A DNA stretch of 64,000 bases, taken from NCBI GenBank assembly GCA_963735465.1, contig CAVTLA010000001.1, forward strand, positions 2,232,001 to 2,296,000. The letters are read 5' to 3'. Below are positions 8,903 through 17,144 of this stretch, piece by piece. This stretch comes from DASZHJ01 sp963735465 (lineage in GTDB: Bacteria > Pseudomonadota > Alphaproteobacteria > ATCC43930 > CGMCC-115725). The translations under genes and the position numbers were made by a program. Under the pieces are notes generated by a model that saw only the letters and a list, made by a program, of their open reading frames with translations, did not search any database and was not told the DNA's origin. The number at the start of each line of letters is the position of its first letter. The stretch's first letter is position 1.

Positions 8903-9769
8903 TTAACGGAAGAGACGAAGGACCGCCTGCTCCGACTGAGTCGCGATCGACAACGACTGAATGGAGAGAGACTGCCGGGTCTGGAGGGTGACCAGGTTCG
9001 TGCTCTCCTCGTTGACGTCCGCAACCGTCAGCTTGCTGGCGCCGCCCTGCAGGGTGACGATGTACTGGCTGGTGAAGTCCAGCCGGCTCTGCAGGAAGGT
9101 CACGTTGCCGCCGATGCTGGCAGCGCCCGCCTGCACGGTCGCGATCGCGCCCTGCAGGAGGTTGAACGCGTTGTCGAACTTCGACGTCTCGTTCAAGCTG
9201 ACAACCTTCGACCACACCGTGCCGACGAGCTTGGTGGCCGCGACGCTGGCCTTGGTGGCATTCGCGGACACAACCTTGCTGTACAGCAGGTTCTGGCCGT
9301 GAATCTTCAACGTCGACTTGCTCGAGTTGCTGAACTGCAGGCTGAGCGTGCTCGCGGTGGAATTGACCAGGTTGAGGCCCTGGTACGAGGCGTCGTTCAG
9401 CAGTGAATTGAGCTGCTGGGTGAGGGTATTGAACTGCTGAGCGGCGGACTTACGCTGCGTGGCAGTCTCCGTCTTAGCGGAGCTCAAGATACCCTGGAGC
9501 TGCTGCAGGATCGAGACCGCGCTCTGAGCGGCGTTGGTCGCCGTCGTGAGCGAGGAGATGCCCTGATCGATCGCGTCCTTACGGACGGTCAGATCGTTCG
9601 CGCGGTCGTCGAGGGACTGAGCCTGGAAGAACTTCACCGCGTCATCGAGAGCGCTCGCGACCTTAAGACCGGTCGCCAGATGGCCCTGAGTGGTGTCCAG
9701 GTTCTGGTTGATGCCCTGCAACGCGAGCAGGTTTTGGCGTGTAGCAGTACCGAGAACGATATCAGACAT
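8903..9769 (-). CDS. Flagellin
   Basis: The protein has 288 residues and no signal peptide; it is secreted by the flagellar export apparatus. The N-terminal D0/D1 region (residues 1 to about 140) has the conserved LLALQGINQNLDTTQGHLATGLKV pattern and NDLTVRKDAIDQGISSL. The C-terminal D1/D0 region (about 215-288) has VTFLQSRLDFTSQYI and ESTNLVTLQTRQSLSIQSLS. The central variable part is short (about 75 residues) and rich in Ser, Thr and Lys, which gives candidate O-glycosylation sites for the Maf system encoded nearby. An AAAGGA ribosome site lies upstream. Preceded by a sigma-54 promoter and two FlbD-like dyads. Confidence 0.95.
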   Translation of the reverse strand: MSDIVLGTATRQNLLALQGINQNLDTTQGHLATGLKVASALDDAVKFFQAQSLDDRANDLTVRKDAIDQGISSLTTATNAAQSAVSILQQLQGILSSAKTETATQRKSAAQQFNTLTQQLNSLLNDASYQGLNLVNSTASTLSLQFSNSSKSTLKIHGQNLLYSKVVSANATKASVAATKLVGTVWSKVVSLNETSKFDNAFNLLQGAIATVQAGAASIGGNVTFLQSRLDFTSQYIVTLQGGASKLTVADVNEESTNLVTLQTRQSLSIQSLSIATQSEQAVLRLFR

Positions 9770-9826
9770 AGCTAAAGGTCCTTTCTAGGTGGAACACAGA
9801 GCCGCTTTGCGACCCGCATTCACGGC

Positions 9827-9842
9827 TGCAATCGCCATGCCG
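9827..9842 (-). promoter_or_regulatory. Sigma-54 promoter of flagellin
   Basis: On the minus strand the sequence reads CGGCAT-N5-TTGCA, with GG and GC ten bases apart as in the -24/-12 consensus TGGCAC-N5-TTGC. It lies 58 bp upstream of the flagellin ATG. Confidence 0.8.
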
Positions 9843-9935
9843 CCTGAGTACGTGCGGCGCCGATTCCGCAAGTCACGGAAATCCGCGCAAATTTTTTCAA
9901 ATCGCCGATTGCTTGTGATGAAAAACGGGCGCGCT

Positions 9936-9950
9936 CGGCAAAATTTGCCG
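9936..9950. promoter_or_regulatory. FlbD-like dyad 1 (flagellin distal control)
   Basis: The sequence CGGCA-AAATT-TGCCG is an odd-length palindrome about 95 bp upstream of the flagellin -24 element, a normal enhancer distance for a sigma-54 activator. It is one of five copies in the window, all beside flagellar promoters. Binding by FlbD is inferred. Confidence 0.65.
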
Positions 9951-9966
9951 GGTTCTCCTTGCCGCC

Positions 9967-9981
9967 CGGCAAAATTCGCCG
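9967..9981. promoter_or_regulatory. FlbD-like dyad 2 (flagellin)
   Basis: The sequence CGGCA-AAATT-CGCCG matches dyad 1 at 14 of 15 positions, centred 31 bp from it, which is about three helical turns. Tandem, phased sites are typical of enhancers for NtrC-family activators. Confidence 0.6.
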
Positions 9982-10020
9982 GGTAAAAACTGCAAACGCA
10001 GAGACGGAACCGCGCGCGGC

Positions 10021-10042
10021 AGCGAGGCGCTCAGGCCTCGCT
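10021..10042 (-). terminator. Hairpin at the end of flaG
   Basis: Arms AGCGAGGC and GCCTCGCT overlap the flaG stop codon (10031-10033). There is no clear T-run. Confidence 0.35.
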
Positions 10043-10372
10043 GTTAACGCTCTTGCCGCGGGATACCGCGCTTTTTACGGGGTCCGTTAACGCTTGCAGC
10101 GCAGACTTCGAGGGAACCTGGAAGACGATCGCGCCCGAAAGCGGATTGCGCGCCTCGATGATCAACCGATGCGTGTCGGCGTCGAACTGCAAGCTGAGCG
10201 CAAACACCGGTGCAGCTTGAGGTTTTGCAGGCGCGTCGGTACTCGTCGCGACGTCGTCCGACGACGGCGGCGGTGTGGGCGTCGGTTTGGGCACGACATC
10301 GCGGGTCGCCGTCACCGCATTGGGTGTCGGCGCGATCGGCGTCGTCGGCGTGATCTGTGTCTCATCGCTCAT
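10031..10372 (-). CDS. flaG: FlaG-family flagellar protein
   Basis: The protein has 113 residues from ATG 10372; an in-frame ATG at 10384 is an alternative. The C-terminal half (FALSLQFDADTHRLIIEARNP then GAIVFQVPSKSALQAL) follows the FlaG pattern (PF03646: a beta hairpin ending in Q-[IV]-P). The N-terminal half is a Pro/Thr-rich low-complexity segment. FlaG proteins affect filament length. A sigma-54 promoter at 10485-10500 points into it, divergent from fliK. Confidence 0.8.
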   Translation of the reverse strand: MSDETQITPTTPIAPTPNAVTATRDVVPKPTPTPPPSSDDVATSTDAPAKPQAAPVFALSLQFDADTHRLIIEARNPLSGAIVFQVPSKSALQALTDPVKSAVSRGKSVNSEA

Positions 10373-10484
10373 GACACGTCCCATCAACTTGGCCTTAACC
10401 ATCGCGCGTGCTGTTAAGCGCGATGGGCGGCGGTTGAAACCTGATGCCGGCCTCCCCTTCATCGACATCGCTCCCTAGTAACGA

Positions 10485-10500
10485 AGCAAGAAGCATGCCC
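10485..10500 (-). promoter_or_regulatory. Sigma-54 promoter of flaG
   Basis: On the minus strand the sequence reads GGGCAT-N5-TTGCT with ten bases between GG and GC. It is 113 bp from the chosen flaG ATG, leaving a long 5' leader. Confidence 0.6.
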
Positions 10501-10525
10501 TCTCCGCGAGCGCGGCGGCGATGTC

Positions 10526-10540
10526 CGGCACTATTTGCCC
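10526..10540. promoter_or_regulatory. FlbD-like dyad 3 (flaG/fliK shared)
   Basis: The sequence CGGCA-CTATT-TGCCC is one mismatch from the dyad consensus, in the spacer between two divergent sigma-54 promoters and centred 42 bp (four turns) from dyad 4. Confidence 0.55.
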
Positions 10541-10567
10541 TAAGGGCCCGGTAGGGCTTGCCGTTGC

Positions 10568-10582
10568 CGGCACGCATTGCCG
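10568..10582. promoter_or_regulatory. FlbD-like dyad 4 (flaG/fliK shared)
   Basis: The sequence CGGCA-CGCAT-TGCCG has perfect arms. It lies 57 bp upstream of the fliK -24 element and about 70 bp from the flaG one, so one site could serve both directions. Confidence 0.65.
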
Positions 10583-10638
10583 ACGCGCGATCCGCACGCA
10601 AGCGATCAAACTCGCGAATATTCAAGGCATTGCGCGGC

Positions 10639-10653
10639 TGGCACGGGATTTGC
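10639..10653 (+). promoter_or_regulatory. Sigma-54 promoter of fliK-flgD-flgE
   Basis: TGGCAC-GGGAT-TTGC matches the -24/-12 consensus exactly, 32 bp before the fliK ATG. Confidence 0.9.
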
Positions 10654-10684
10654 GGATCGACCCCCGAGAGACCCAGGAGTTCGT

Positions 10685-12382
10685 ATGCACGCCGCGCCAA
10701 TCAATCTGCCGCTACCGCACGACCTCGGCATACCGCCGTCCGCGCCATCGTCGACGCCGGCGTCGAAGAGTTTCGCCGATCTGCTGGCGAACACGAGCTC
10801 GCTGTCCAGCTTCACGGTGGCGCCGCCGAACAGCGCCGCCGCCTTCGCGAGCCTAAAGAGCAAAGCGGCGCCGCGCTCCCAGAGCGGCGACGGCAGCAGC
10901 TCGGACGCGAGCAACCCGACGCCGGCAGCGCTTCCGCTGTCCACGCCGGTGCAGACTCAGAACACGCCGTCCAGCAACGGCAACGCCGATCGCGGCAGCA
11001 CGGCTCCCGCCGCGTCGGCCGCCGCGACAGGCACCGGCACGGGAAGCAACACGGCGCCGCAATCCGCCGCCGCCACACCCGCGCAGGCAGGGACCGACGC
11101 CGCCCCCGCAAATACGCCGGCAACACTGGCCGCCTCGGTCGCCGCCGCAGGCGCCGCGGCCGTCTCGGCCACCGCCGCTCAAGCCAACGCCGCCGTCGCC
11201 ACCGCCCAAGCCGGCGTCCCCGCGGCGATCGCCGACGTCGGCGTGACGCAGGCAAGTCTGGTTGCGGCACTGGTTGGCGCGGCTGCGCCCGCCGGCACGG
11301 CTGGCGCAAGCACCACGGCAACTGGCAGCCCGACCGGTGCTGGAACCGGTACCGGTACCAATACGGCACAGGCCGTGCCTGGCGTCGCTCTGCCGCCGGC
11401 CGCTGCGCTGCTCAACGCCCGGGTCGCCACTGCCGCGCAAAATCTGGTGTCGCAGCCGAGCCAGGCGCTGGCGACGCTGCCGCACGGCCTCACTGCCGCA
11501 ACCGGGCCCACCACCGCCGCCGCGGCCACCGTCGTGGCCAATGCCGCAACACCGGCGACCGCCGCAGCGACGGCAGTGGCACCCACGACGTCAACGGCGG
11601 CAGCGGCAACGCCCGCCACTCCTCCCGCACCCGCCGCGCCTACCGCCCATGTGGTCATTGCGGCCGAGCCCGCCGCCACCGCCGCGAAACCCGCCGACGC
11701 GACGGCAGCGACGGCCGGCAACGCCAATAGCCTCATCGCGGCGACCGATACCGCCGCCCAGACCCTGGCCCAAGGCGCGCGCGCAACCGCCGCGGCCACC
11801 GCCGCGACCGGCAGCGCCGAGACCGCGCAGGCGACCGCCTCGGCCGCCTCCACCGATACCAATGCAACGCCGCCCACTCCCCTCGTGCCGGCGCCGACCA
11901 CGCTTGCCGCCGGCGCGCCGGCCGATGAGGCAGCGCCCCCGTCCGTGGTGGCCGCGAGCACGCTCGACCAGGTCGCCTTCAGTCTCCGCCAAGGCGCCAA
12001 GAGCGGCGCCAGCGCGATCGAGATCCAGCTCAAGCCGCCGGCGATGGGCGCCGTCGACGTGAAGCTCGAGGTCAACCACGACGGCCGGCTCACCGCCGTC
12101 ATCTCCGCCGACCGCAGCGACACGCTGATGATGCTGGAGCACGGCTCCGGCGAGCTGCAGCAGGCACTGCGCGATGCGGGGATCCAGACCGACAGCGGCA
12201 CGCTGAGCTTCAATCTGCGCGGCGACGGCCAGGGCGGCGGTCAGGGCAATGCCGGCACCGGCAACAGCAGCCTCGCCCAGGTGCCATTGGACAACTCCCT
12301 CGCCGGTGACCTGCCGCCGGCGCCGATCGCCGCCGCGGCGATGACATCGGCCCAATCCGGCCGCCTCAATATCCAAGTCTGA
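10685..12382 (+). CDS. fliK: Flagellar hook-length control protein FliK
   Basis: The protein has 565 residues from ATG 10685, preceded by CAGGAG; this start is chosen over in-frame codons further upstream, which lie across the promoter. Residues up to about 420 are an Ala/Thr/Pro-rich low-complexity ruler. The C-terminal Flg_hook domain (PF02120, about 425-530) shows DQVAFSLRQGAKSGASAIEI, LKPPAMGAVDVKLEV and LRDAGIQTDSGTLSF. FliK is exported and switches the secretion apparatus from hook to filament substrates by acting on FlhB. It heads the fliK-flgD-flgE operon behind a perfect sigma-54 promoter. Confidence 0.93.
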   Translation: MHAAPINLPLPHDLGIPPSAPSSTPASKSFADLLANTSSLSSFTVAPPNSAAAFASLKSKAAPRSQSGDGSSSDASNPTPAALPLSTPVQTQNTPSSNGNADRGSTAPAASAAATGTGTGSNTAPQSAAATPAQAGTDAAPANTPATLAASVAAAGAAAVSATAAQANAAVATAQAGVPAAIADVGVTQASLVAALVGAAAPAGTAGASTTATGSPTGAGTGTGTNTAQAVPGVALPPAAALLNARVATAAQNLVSQPSQALATLPHGLTAATGPTTAAAATVVANAATPATAAATAVAPTTSTAAAATPATPPAPAAPTAHVVIAAEPAATAAKPADATAATAGNANSLIAATDTAAQTLAQGARATAAATAATGSAETAQATASAASTDTNATPPTPLVPAPTTLAAGAPADEAAPPSVVAASTLDQVAFSLRQGAKSGASAIEIQLKPPAMGAVDVKLEVNHDGRLTAVISADRSDTLMMLEHGSGELQQALRDAGIQTDSGTLSFNLRGDGQGGGQGNAGTGNSSLAQVPLDNSLAGDLPPAPIAAAAMTSAQSGRLNIQV

Positions 12383-12392
12383 AGGTGAAACC

Positions 12393-13070
12393 ATGACCAC
12401 CCCCGTCTCATCCTCCGCCGCGTCGCAGGCCGCCAGCGCTGCCACGTCCTCCGGCGTGGCCTCCCTGAGCACGAACTTCAACACCTTTCTGACACTGCTG
12501 ACGACGCAGCTGCAGAATCAGGATCCGCTGTCGCCTCTGGACACCAACCAGTTCACCCAGCAGCTGGTCTCGTTCAGCGAGGTCGAGCAGCAGATCAACA
12601 CCAACACCAATCTGCAGAGCCTGATCGCGATGCAGAACACCAGCCAGGCGCTGTCCGCCCTGCCGCTGGTCGGCCAGACCATCAACTACAGCGGCGCCAC
12701 GGCGCCCCTCGCCAACGGCCAGGCCAGCTTCTCCTATACCCTGCCGACCACCGCGATCGGCGCCACGCTTACGGTCAAGGATGCGAACGGCGCCACGGTA
12801 TTCAGCGGACCGGCGCAGACCGCGGCCGGCACCTACACCTTCAACTGGGACGGCAAGACCAGCAGCGGCAGCACCGCGCCGGACGGCGACTACACGCTGT
12901 CGGTGGCCGCGGTCGACGCGAAGGGAAACACGATCACGCCCACAATCACCGCCTCCGGGAAAGTCGACGGCGTCAGCGTCGTCAACAACGTGGCGACATT
13001 CAACGTCGGTGGCGTCCCGGTGCCGATGACAAGCTTCATCTCGTCCCAGACCTCCACCACCTCGAACTGA
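12393..13070 (+). CDS. flgD: Hook-capping protein FlgD
   Basis: The 225-residue protein has the FlgD core FLTLLTTQLQNQDPLSPLDTN and FTQQLVSFSEVEQQI (residues about 30-70), a region that templates FlgE assembly. A C-terminal FlgD Ig-like domain follows (TYTFNWDGKTSSGSTAPDGDY). It is a scaffold at the tip of the growing hook and is lost when the hook is complete. It starts 10 bp after fliK and is followed by flgE after 25 bp. Confidence 0.95.
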   Translation: MTTPVSSSAASQAASAATSSGVASLSTNFNTFLTLLTTQLQNQDPLSPLDTNQFTQQLVSFSEVEQQINTNTNLQSLIAMQNTSQALSALPLVGQTINYSGATAPLANGQASFSYTLPTTAIGATLTVKDANGATVFSGPAQTAAGTYTFNWDGKTSSGSTAPDGDYTLSVAAVDAKGNTITPTITASGKVDGVSVVNNVATFNVGGVPVPMTSFISSQTSTTSN

Positions 13071-13095
13071 TTTCCTTCGGAAGGACGCCTCCCCC

Positions 13096-14748
13096 ATGAG
13101 CATCTTCGGTGCACTGTTCTCAGCCGTGTCCGGCCTCTCCGCCGACAGCCAGGCCCTCGGCATGATTGCCGACAACATCTCGAACTCGAACACGCCCGCC
13201 TATAAAGAGACGTCGGCGCTGTTCTCCACGCTGGTGACGCAGTCGCCGAGCGAGACGACCTACACGCCAGGCGGCGTGCGCTCGCAGCCCTTCACGGCGA
13301 TCGGCGCTCAGGGCCTGCTGCAGGGCACGAGTTCGCCCACCGATCTCGCGATCCAGGGCGGCGGCTTCTTCGTCGTCAACAACACCGCGAACAGCCAGAG
13401 CCCGAGCGGCTCCTTCACCTTCACCCGCGCCGGCTCCTTCACGGTCGACGCCAGCGGCAACCTGAAGAACACCGCCGGCCTCTTCCTGCAGGGCCAGAAG
13501 CTGACCGCGGCCCAGGCCACCCAGATCCAGGCCGGCAATATCGCCCAGCTCACCGCGACCTCCCTCTCCTCGCTGCAGACCGTCAACATCAACGGCCTGA
13601 GCGGCGCGGCGCAGCCCACCGCCAACGTGGTGCTGGCGGCCAACCTGCCGGCCGGCGACACGCCCGCCTCGGCACCGCACAACATCACCGTCCCGACCTT
13701 CGACTCCCTCGGCAACGAGCACGATCTGACGCTGAGCTTCTCCCGCGTCGTCGGCACTCCGGCGGTAGCGGCCTCCGCGGACTTCACGGTCCCCGGCACC
13801 GCCGTCGGCGGCAACAACCTCACCGTGACCGTCGACGGCACGCCGCTCTCGATCAACAACATCACGGCCACCGCCGGCGCCGGCAATCCGCTGACCGCCG
13901 CCGACGTCGCGACCGCGGTGCAGACGGCCCTCAGCGCGGCGGGCTCGCCACTCAATACGCTCACCGCGACGGTCGTCGGCGGCAACGTGCGGATCACCGA
14001 TCCGTCGGGCAGCGCGCTCACCGCGAACATCAACGACACCACGACGAGCACCTCGTTCACCGCGGCAGGCACCGTCGCCGGCTCGCCGGCGCTGGGCGTG
14101 CCAAACCAGTGGCAGGTCAGCGGCTCGATCGCGAATGCCGGCACCAGCACGGTGTCGATCACGCCCGGCGACAACATCGTGCAGTTCAACTCGGACGGCA
14201 CCATCAACCTGGCGGGATCCAGCTTCGCCGCCCCGGGCGCCCTCAACATCAACTGGGATCCGCAGGTCACCGGCGCCACCTCGCCACAGGCGATCACCTT
14301 CAACCTCGGCAACAATGGCTCGTCCAACGGCCTGACCCAGTTCGGCAGCCCGTTCTCGGTCACTGCGATCAACCAGGACGGTCTGCGCTTCGGTAACTTC
14401 ACCGGCATCAGCATCGATCAGAACGGCATCGTGACCGCCAATTTCGACAACGGTCAGAGCACGCCGATCTACATGATCCCGCTGGCCACCTTCGCGAACG
14501 CGAACGGGCTCGCTCCCGAGACCGGCAATACCTATCTGCAGACCAACGTCTCCGGCACCTTCCAGCTGCGCCAAGCCGGCACCGGCTCGGCCGGCCTGGT
14601 CGCGCCCTCCTCGCTAGAGAACTCCACCGTCGATATCGCCACCGAGTTCTCGAACCTGATCATCACCCAGCGTGCCTACGAGGCGAATGCGAAGATCATC
14701 ACCACCTCGGACCAGATGCTGCAGACGCTGGTCGACGCGGTCCGCTGA
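13096..14748 (+). CDS. flgE: Flagellar hook protein FlgE
   Basis: The protein has 550 residues. The N-terminus shows SIFGALFSAVSGLSADSQAL and ADNISNSNTPAYKE, the flagellar rod/hook signature; the C-terminus shows VDIATEFSNLIITQRAYEAN and a last segment AKIITTSDQMLQTLVDAVR (FlgE/FlgG-type C-terminal domain). The middle carries a Thr/Ala-rich insert (about residues 225-330) with repeated beta segments, which makes the protein longer than the roughly 400 residues of enteric FlgE. It is the last gene of the fliK operon; a hairpin follows. Confidence 0.95.
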   Translation: MSIFGALFSAVSGLSADSQALGMIADNISNSNTPAYKETSALFSTLVTQSPSETTYTPGGVRSQPFTAIGAQGLLQGTSSPTDLAIQGGGFFVVNNTANSQSPSGSFTFTRAGSFTVDASGNLKNTAGLFLQGQKLTAAQATQIQAGNIAQLTATSLSSLQTVNINGLSGAAQPTANVVLAANLPAGDTPASAPHNITVPTFDSLGNEHDLTLSFSRVVGTPAVAASADFTVPGTAVGGNNLTVTVDGTPLSINNITATAGAGNPLTAADVATAVQTALSAAGSPLNTLTATVVGGNVRITDPSGSALTANINDTTTSTSFTAAGTVAGSPALGVPNQWQVSGSIANAGTSTVSITPGDNIVQFNSDGTINLAGSSFAAPGALNINWDPQVTGATSPQAITFNLGNNGSSNGLTQFGSPFSVTAINQDGLRFGNFTGISIDQNGIVTANFDNGQSTPIYMIPLATFANANGLAPETGNTYLQTNVSGTFQLRQAGTGSAGLVAPSSLENSTVDIATEFSNLIITQRAYEANAKIITTSDQMLQTLVDAVR

Positions 14749-14779
14749 TCCGGCTTAAGACCCGCGCCAAGGCCTGGAC

Positions 14780-14806
14780 GCCGGCGGATGCCTGCCATCC
14801 GCCGGC
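14780..14806 (+). terminator. Hairpin after flgE
   Basis: Eleven-base arms starting GCCGGCGG and ending CCGCCGGC flank a 5-base loop, 31 bp after the flgE stop. No T-run follows. Confidence 0.55.
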
Positions 14807-14907
14807 GCCGGGCCGGCCGCGGCAGGGCCCGGGGGAGCCGATTTCGCGGCGACGGCGCAGGTTTTTTACGCCCGCGGCGGCCTCTGCACCGCGGGACTCC
14901 GCGGCCC

Positions 14908-14922
14908 TTAAGGCTGCGTTAA
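14908..14922. promoter_or_regulatory. CtrA box upstream of sciP
   Basis: TTAA-GGCTGCG-TTAA is a full TTAA-N7-TTAA CtrA site, 61 bp before the sciP start. It suggests that CtrA activates its own inhibitor, as in Caulobacter. Confidence 0.8.
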
Positions 14923-14983
14923 GGATGCGAACTAATTGGCGCTCCAGCTTAGGGTTTTTTTAAATGGAGGGAACGACAATCAG

Positions 14984-15280
14984 GTGTCGTCCGCCGTGAC
15001 CCAGGATAGCTCCGTCGCCAACATGGATATCGCACCTTTTCACGCCACCAGCATCGACGACCTGCCGCCGCCCGACACCAAGCGTTGGGTGATCCGCCGC
15101 AAGGCGGAGGTGGTGGCCGCCGTGCGCACGGGCCTCATCAGCTTGGATGAGGCCTGCCGCCGCTACACGTTGTCGATCGAGGAGTTCCTGTCCTGGCAGC
15201 GGCTGATCGACAGCCACGGCCTCGCGGGACTGCGCGTGACTCGATTGCAGGACTATCGGAGCCTCGATCGCGCGCGCTGA
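14984..15280 (+). CDS. sciP: CtrA inhibitor SciP (DUF1153)
   Basis: The protein has 98 residues from GTG 14984, chosen because GGAGGG (14966-14971) precedes it; an ATG at 15023 is an alternative. Seen: PPPDTKRWVIRRKAEVVAAV, then ISLDEACRRYTLSIEEFLSW and a final RVTRLQDYR, the DUF1153 helix-turn-helix. In Caulobacter SciP binds CtrA on DNA and blocks RNA polymerase recruitment. Its position between a flagellar operon and fliF matches the Caulobacter arrangement, and a full CtrA box lies upstream. Confidence 0.92.
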   Translation: MSSAVTQDSSVANMDIAPFHATSIDDLPPPDTKRWVIRRKAEVVAAVRTGLISLDEACRRYTLSIEEFLSWQRLIDSHGLAGLRVTRLQDYRSLDRAR

Positions 15281-15299
15281 GACGGAAGGCCTTTCCGGG

Positions 15300-15314
15300 C
15301 GGCAAGAATTGCCG
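15300..15314. promoter_or_regulatory. FlbD-like dyad 5 (fliF)
   Basis: The sequence CGGCA-AGAAT-TGCCG has perfect arms and lies 105 bp before the fliF start. No -24/-12 element was found between it and fliF, so if FlbD binds here it may act as a repressor, the role it has at the Caulobacter fliF promoter. Confidence 0.6.
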
Positions 15315-15339
15315 GCCCCTAGGCAGATTTTTCCGGGGA

Positions 15340-15354
15340 TTAACCAGTCATTCA
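15340..15354. promoter_or_regulatory. Degenerate CtrA box before fliF
   Basis: TTAA-CCAGTCA-TTCA has one full half-site and one imperfect half-site at the right spacing. It is a candidate for CtrA control of the fliF operon. Confidence 0.4.
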
Positions 15355-15419
15355 CCGGGACACCCTAGCTTCCTCAAGGGGCAACGAGCCCTTTTGCGGC
15401 AAGCCAGAGGCCTCGATTC

Positions 15420-17108
15420 GTGAATGGGTTGATCCAGAATCTCGCAAAGCTCGGCACCACTCGCCTGATGGCGATCGGCGGCGCCGGCCTCGCCATGATC
15501 GCGCTGTTCGTGTTCCTGACCACCAGGCTCTCGAACCCGGGCATGAGCCTTCTCTACGGCGACCTTGACCTGAAGGACAGCGCCCAGGTCGTCCAGAAGC
15601 TCGAGGCGCTGAACGTGCCCTATCAGCTGCGCGCCGACGGCGGCCAGATCCTGGTGCCGAGCGACCAGGTGGCGCGGCTGCGCATGTCGATGGCCGAGCA
15701 GGGCCTGCCGCGCGGCGGCTCGGTCGGCTACGAGCTCTTCGACAAGTCCGACAGCTTCGGCACCTCCAGCTTCGCGCAGAACATCAATCAGCTTCGCGCC
15801 CTCGAAGGCGAGCTCTCGCGCACCATCACCGGCCTCGGGCCGGTGCAGGCCGCGCGCGTCCACCTGGTGCTGCCGCGCCGCGAGCTCTTCGCGCGCGACA
15901 CTCAGGAGGCAAGCGCCTCGATCGTGGTCAAGCTGCGCGGCGCCGAGCGCCTGAGCAAGACCCAGATCGCGGCGATCCAGCATCTCGTGGCGACGGCGGT
16001 GCCCGCGCTCAAGCCCGGCCGCGTCTCCGTCGTCGACGGCGAGGGCAATCTGCTGGCGCGCGGCGACGGCGAGGACACGACGTCCCCCACCGGTGCCGCG
16101 GCCGAAGAGCTGCGCGTCAACTACGAGAACCGCACCTCGCGCAAGGTCGAGGAGCTGCTCGAGCGCTCGCTCGGTCCGGGCAAGGTGCGGGTCGACGTTC
16201 ACGCCGACATGAACTTCGATCGCATCACCACCAGCTCCGAGAGCTTCGATCCCGACGGGCAGGTGGTCCGCTCCACCCAGACCGTCAACCAGAACGACAA
16301 CAGCACCAACGGCGCCCAGGATCAGGGCGTGACCGTCGCCAACAACCTGCCGAACAACGGCGGCACGAACAGCGGGCCGAACAACACCAGCACCACCAAG
16401 TCGGCGCGCAACGAGGAGACCGTCAACTACGAGATCACCAAGACGGTGCGCAACCAGGTCAGCGACGTGGGCGCCGTCAAGCGGCTCTCGGTCGCCGTCC
16501 TCGTGGACGGGACCTATGCCGCGCAGGCCGACGGCACCAAGACCTACGCGCCGCGCTCGGCCGACGAGATGAAGCAGATCTCCTCCCTCGTCCGCTCGGC
16601 GATCGGCTTCGACGAGAAGCGCGGCGATGTCATGGACGTCGCCAACCTGCAGTTCGTCGCCCCCGACGAGGTGCTCGCCAACGCGCCGCCGCCGCTCAAC
16701 TTGCTCGGCTTCGACAAGGCCGACCTCATGCGCATGGGCGAGACGCTGGTCCTGGCGGTGGTGGCGCTCCTCGTCATCCTGCTGGTGGTGCGCCCGCTGA
16801 TCTTCCGCATCCTGGAGAGCACCGGCTCCGCCGAGGGCAACGCGCTGCTGGGCGAGCCCGGCATCCCCGGCTCGCCGGCGCTGCCGCCGCCGCCCCCGGG
16901 CATGGCGCCCGTGCTGGGACAGCCCGGCGCTCCCGCCGCCCAGATCGCCGCGCCCCGCACGCAGCAGCAGATCGATCAGATGATCGACATCGGACAGGTC
17001 GAGGGCCGCGTCGCCGCCTCCAGCATCCGCAAGATCGGCGAGATCGTCGAGAAGCATCCGGAAGAGGCGGTCGCGATCGTCAGAAGCTGGATGTACCAGG
17101 GCACATGA
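15420..17108 (+). CDS. fliF: Flagellar MS-ring protein FliF
   Basis: The protein has 562 residues from GTG 15420. It has an N-terminal membrane segment (about 17-37), the YscJ/FliF periplasmic domains (SLLYGDLDLKDSAQVVQKLEA, RALEGELSRTITGLGPVQAARVHLVLP), a long Asn/Thr-rich loop (about 290-320), and a second membrane segment (about 440-462, LVLAVVALLVILLVV). The cytoplasmic tail ends in IRKIGEIVEKHPEEAVAIVRSWM, the FliG-binding segment. FliF forms the MS ring that seeds basal body assembly. It heads the fliF-fliG-fliH-fliN-flbD-flhA-flhF-flhG operon. Confidence 0.96.
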   Translation: MNGLIQNLAKLGTTRLMAIGGAGLAMIALFVFLTTRLSNPGMSLLYGDLDLKDSAQVVQKLEALNVPYQLRADGGQILVPSDQVARLRMSMAEQGLPRGGSVGYELFDKSDSFGTSSFAQNINQLRALEGELSRTITGLGPVQAARVHLVLPRRELFARDTQEASASIVVKLRGAERLSKTQIAAIQHLVATAVPALKPGRVSVVDGEGNLLARGDGEDTTSPTGAAAEELRVNYENRTSRKVEELLERSLGPGKVRVDVHADMNFDRITTSSESFDPDGQVVRSTQTVNQNDNSTNGAQDQGVTVANNLPNNGGTNSGPNNTSTTKSARNEETVNYEITKTVRNQVSDVGAVKRLSVAVLVDGTYAAQADGTKTYAPRSADEMKQISSLVRSAIGFDEKRGDVMDVANLQFVAPDEVLANAPPPLNLLGFDKADLMRMGETLVLAVVALLVILLVVRPLIFRILESTGSAEGNALLGEPGIPGSPALPPPPPGMAPVLGQPGAPAAQIAAPRTQQQIDQMIDIGQVEGRVAASSIRKIGEIVEKHPEEAVAIVRSWMYQGT

Positions 17109-17144
17109 TGTCAGCACCTTTCACCAATAACGGCAGGCGCCCCC

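Noticed and set aside
11000..11900. Ala/Thr-rich repeats in fliK as a possible repeat array or CRISPR
   Set aside because: Spacing is irregular and codons vary; it is the normal low-complexity linker of FliK. No CRISPR array was seen anywhere.
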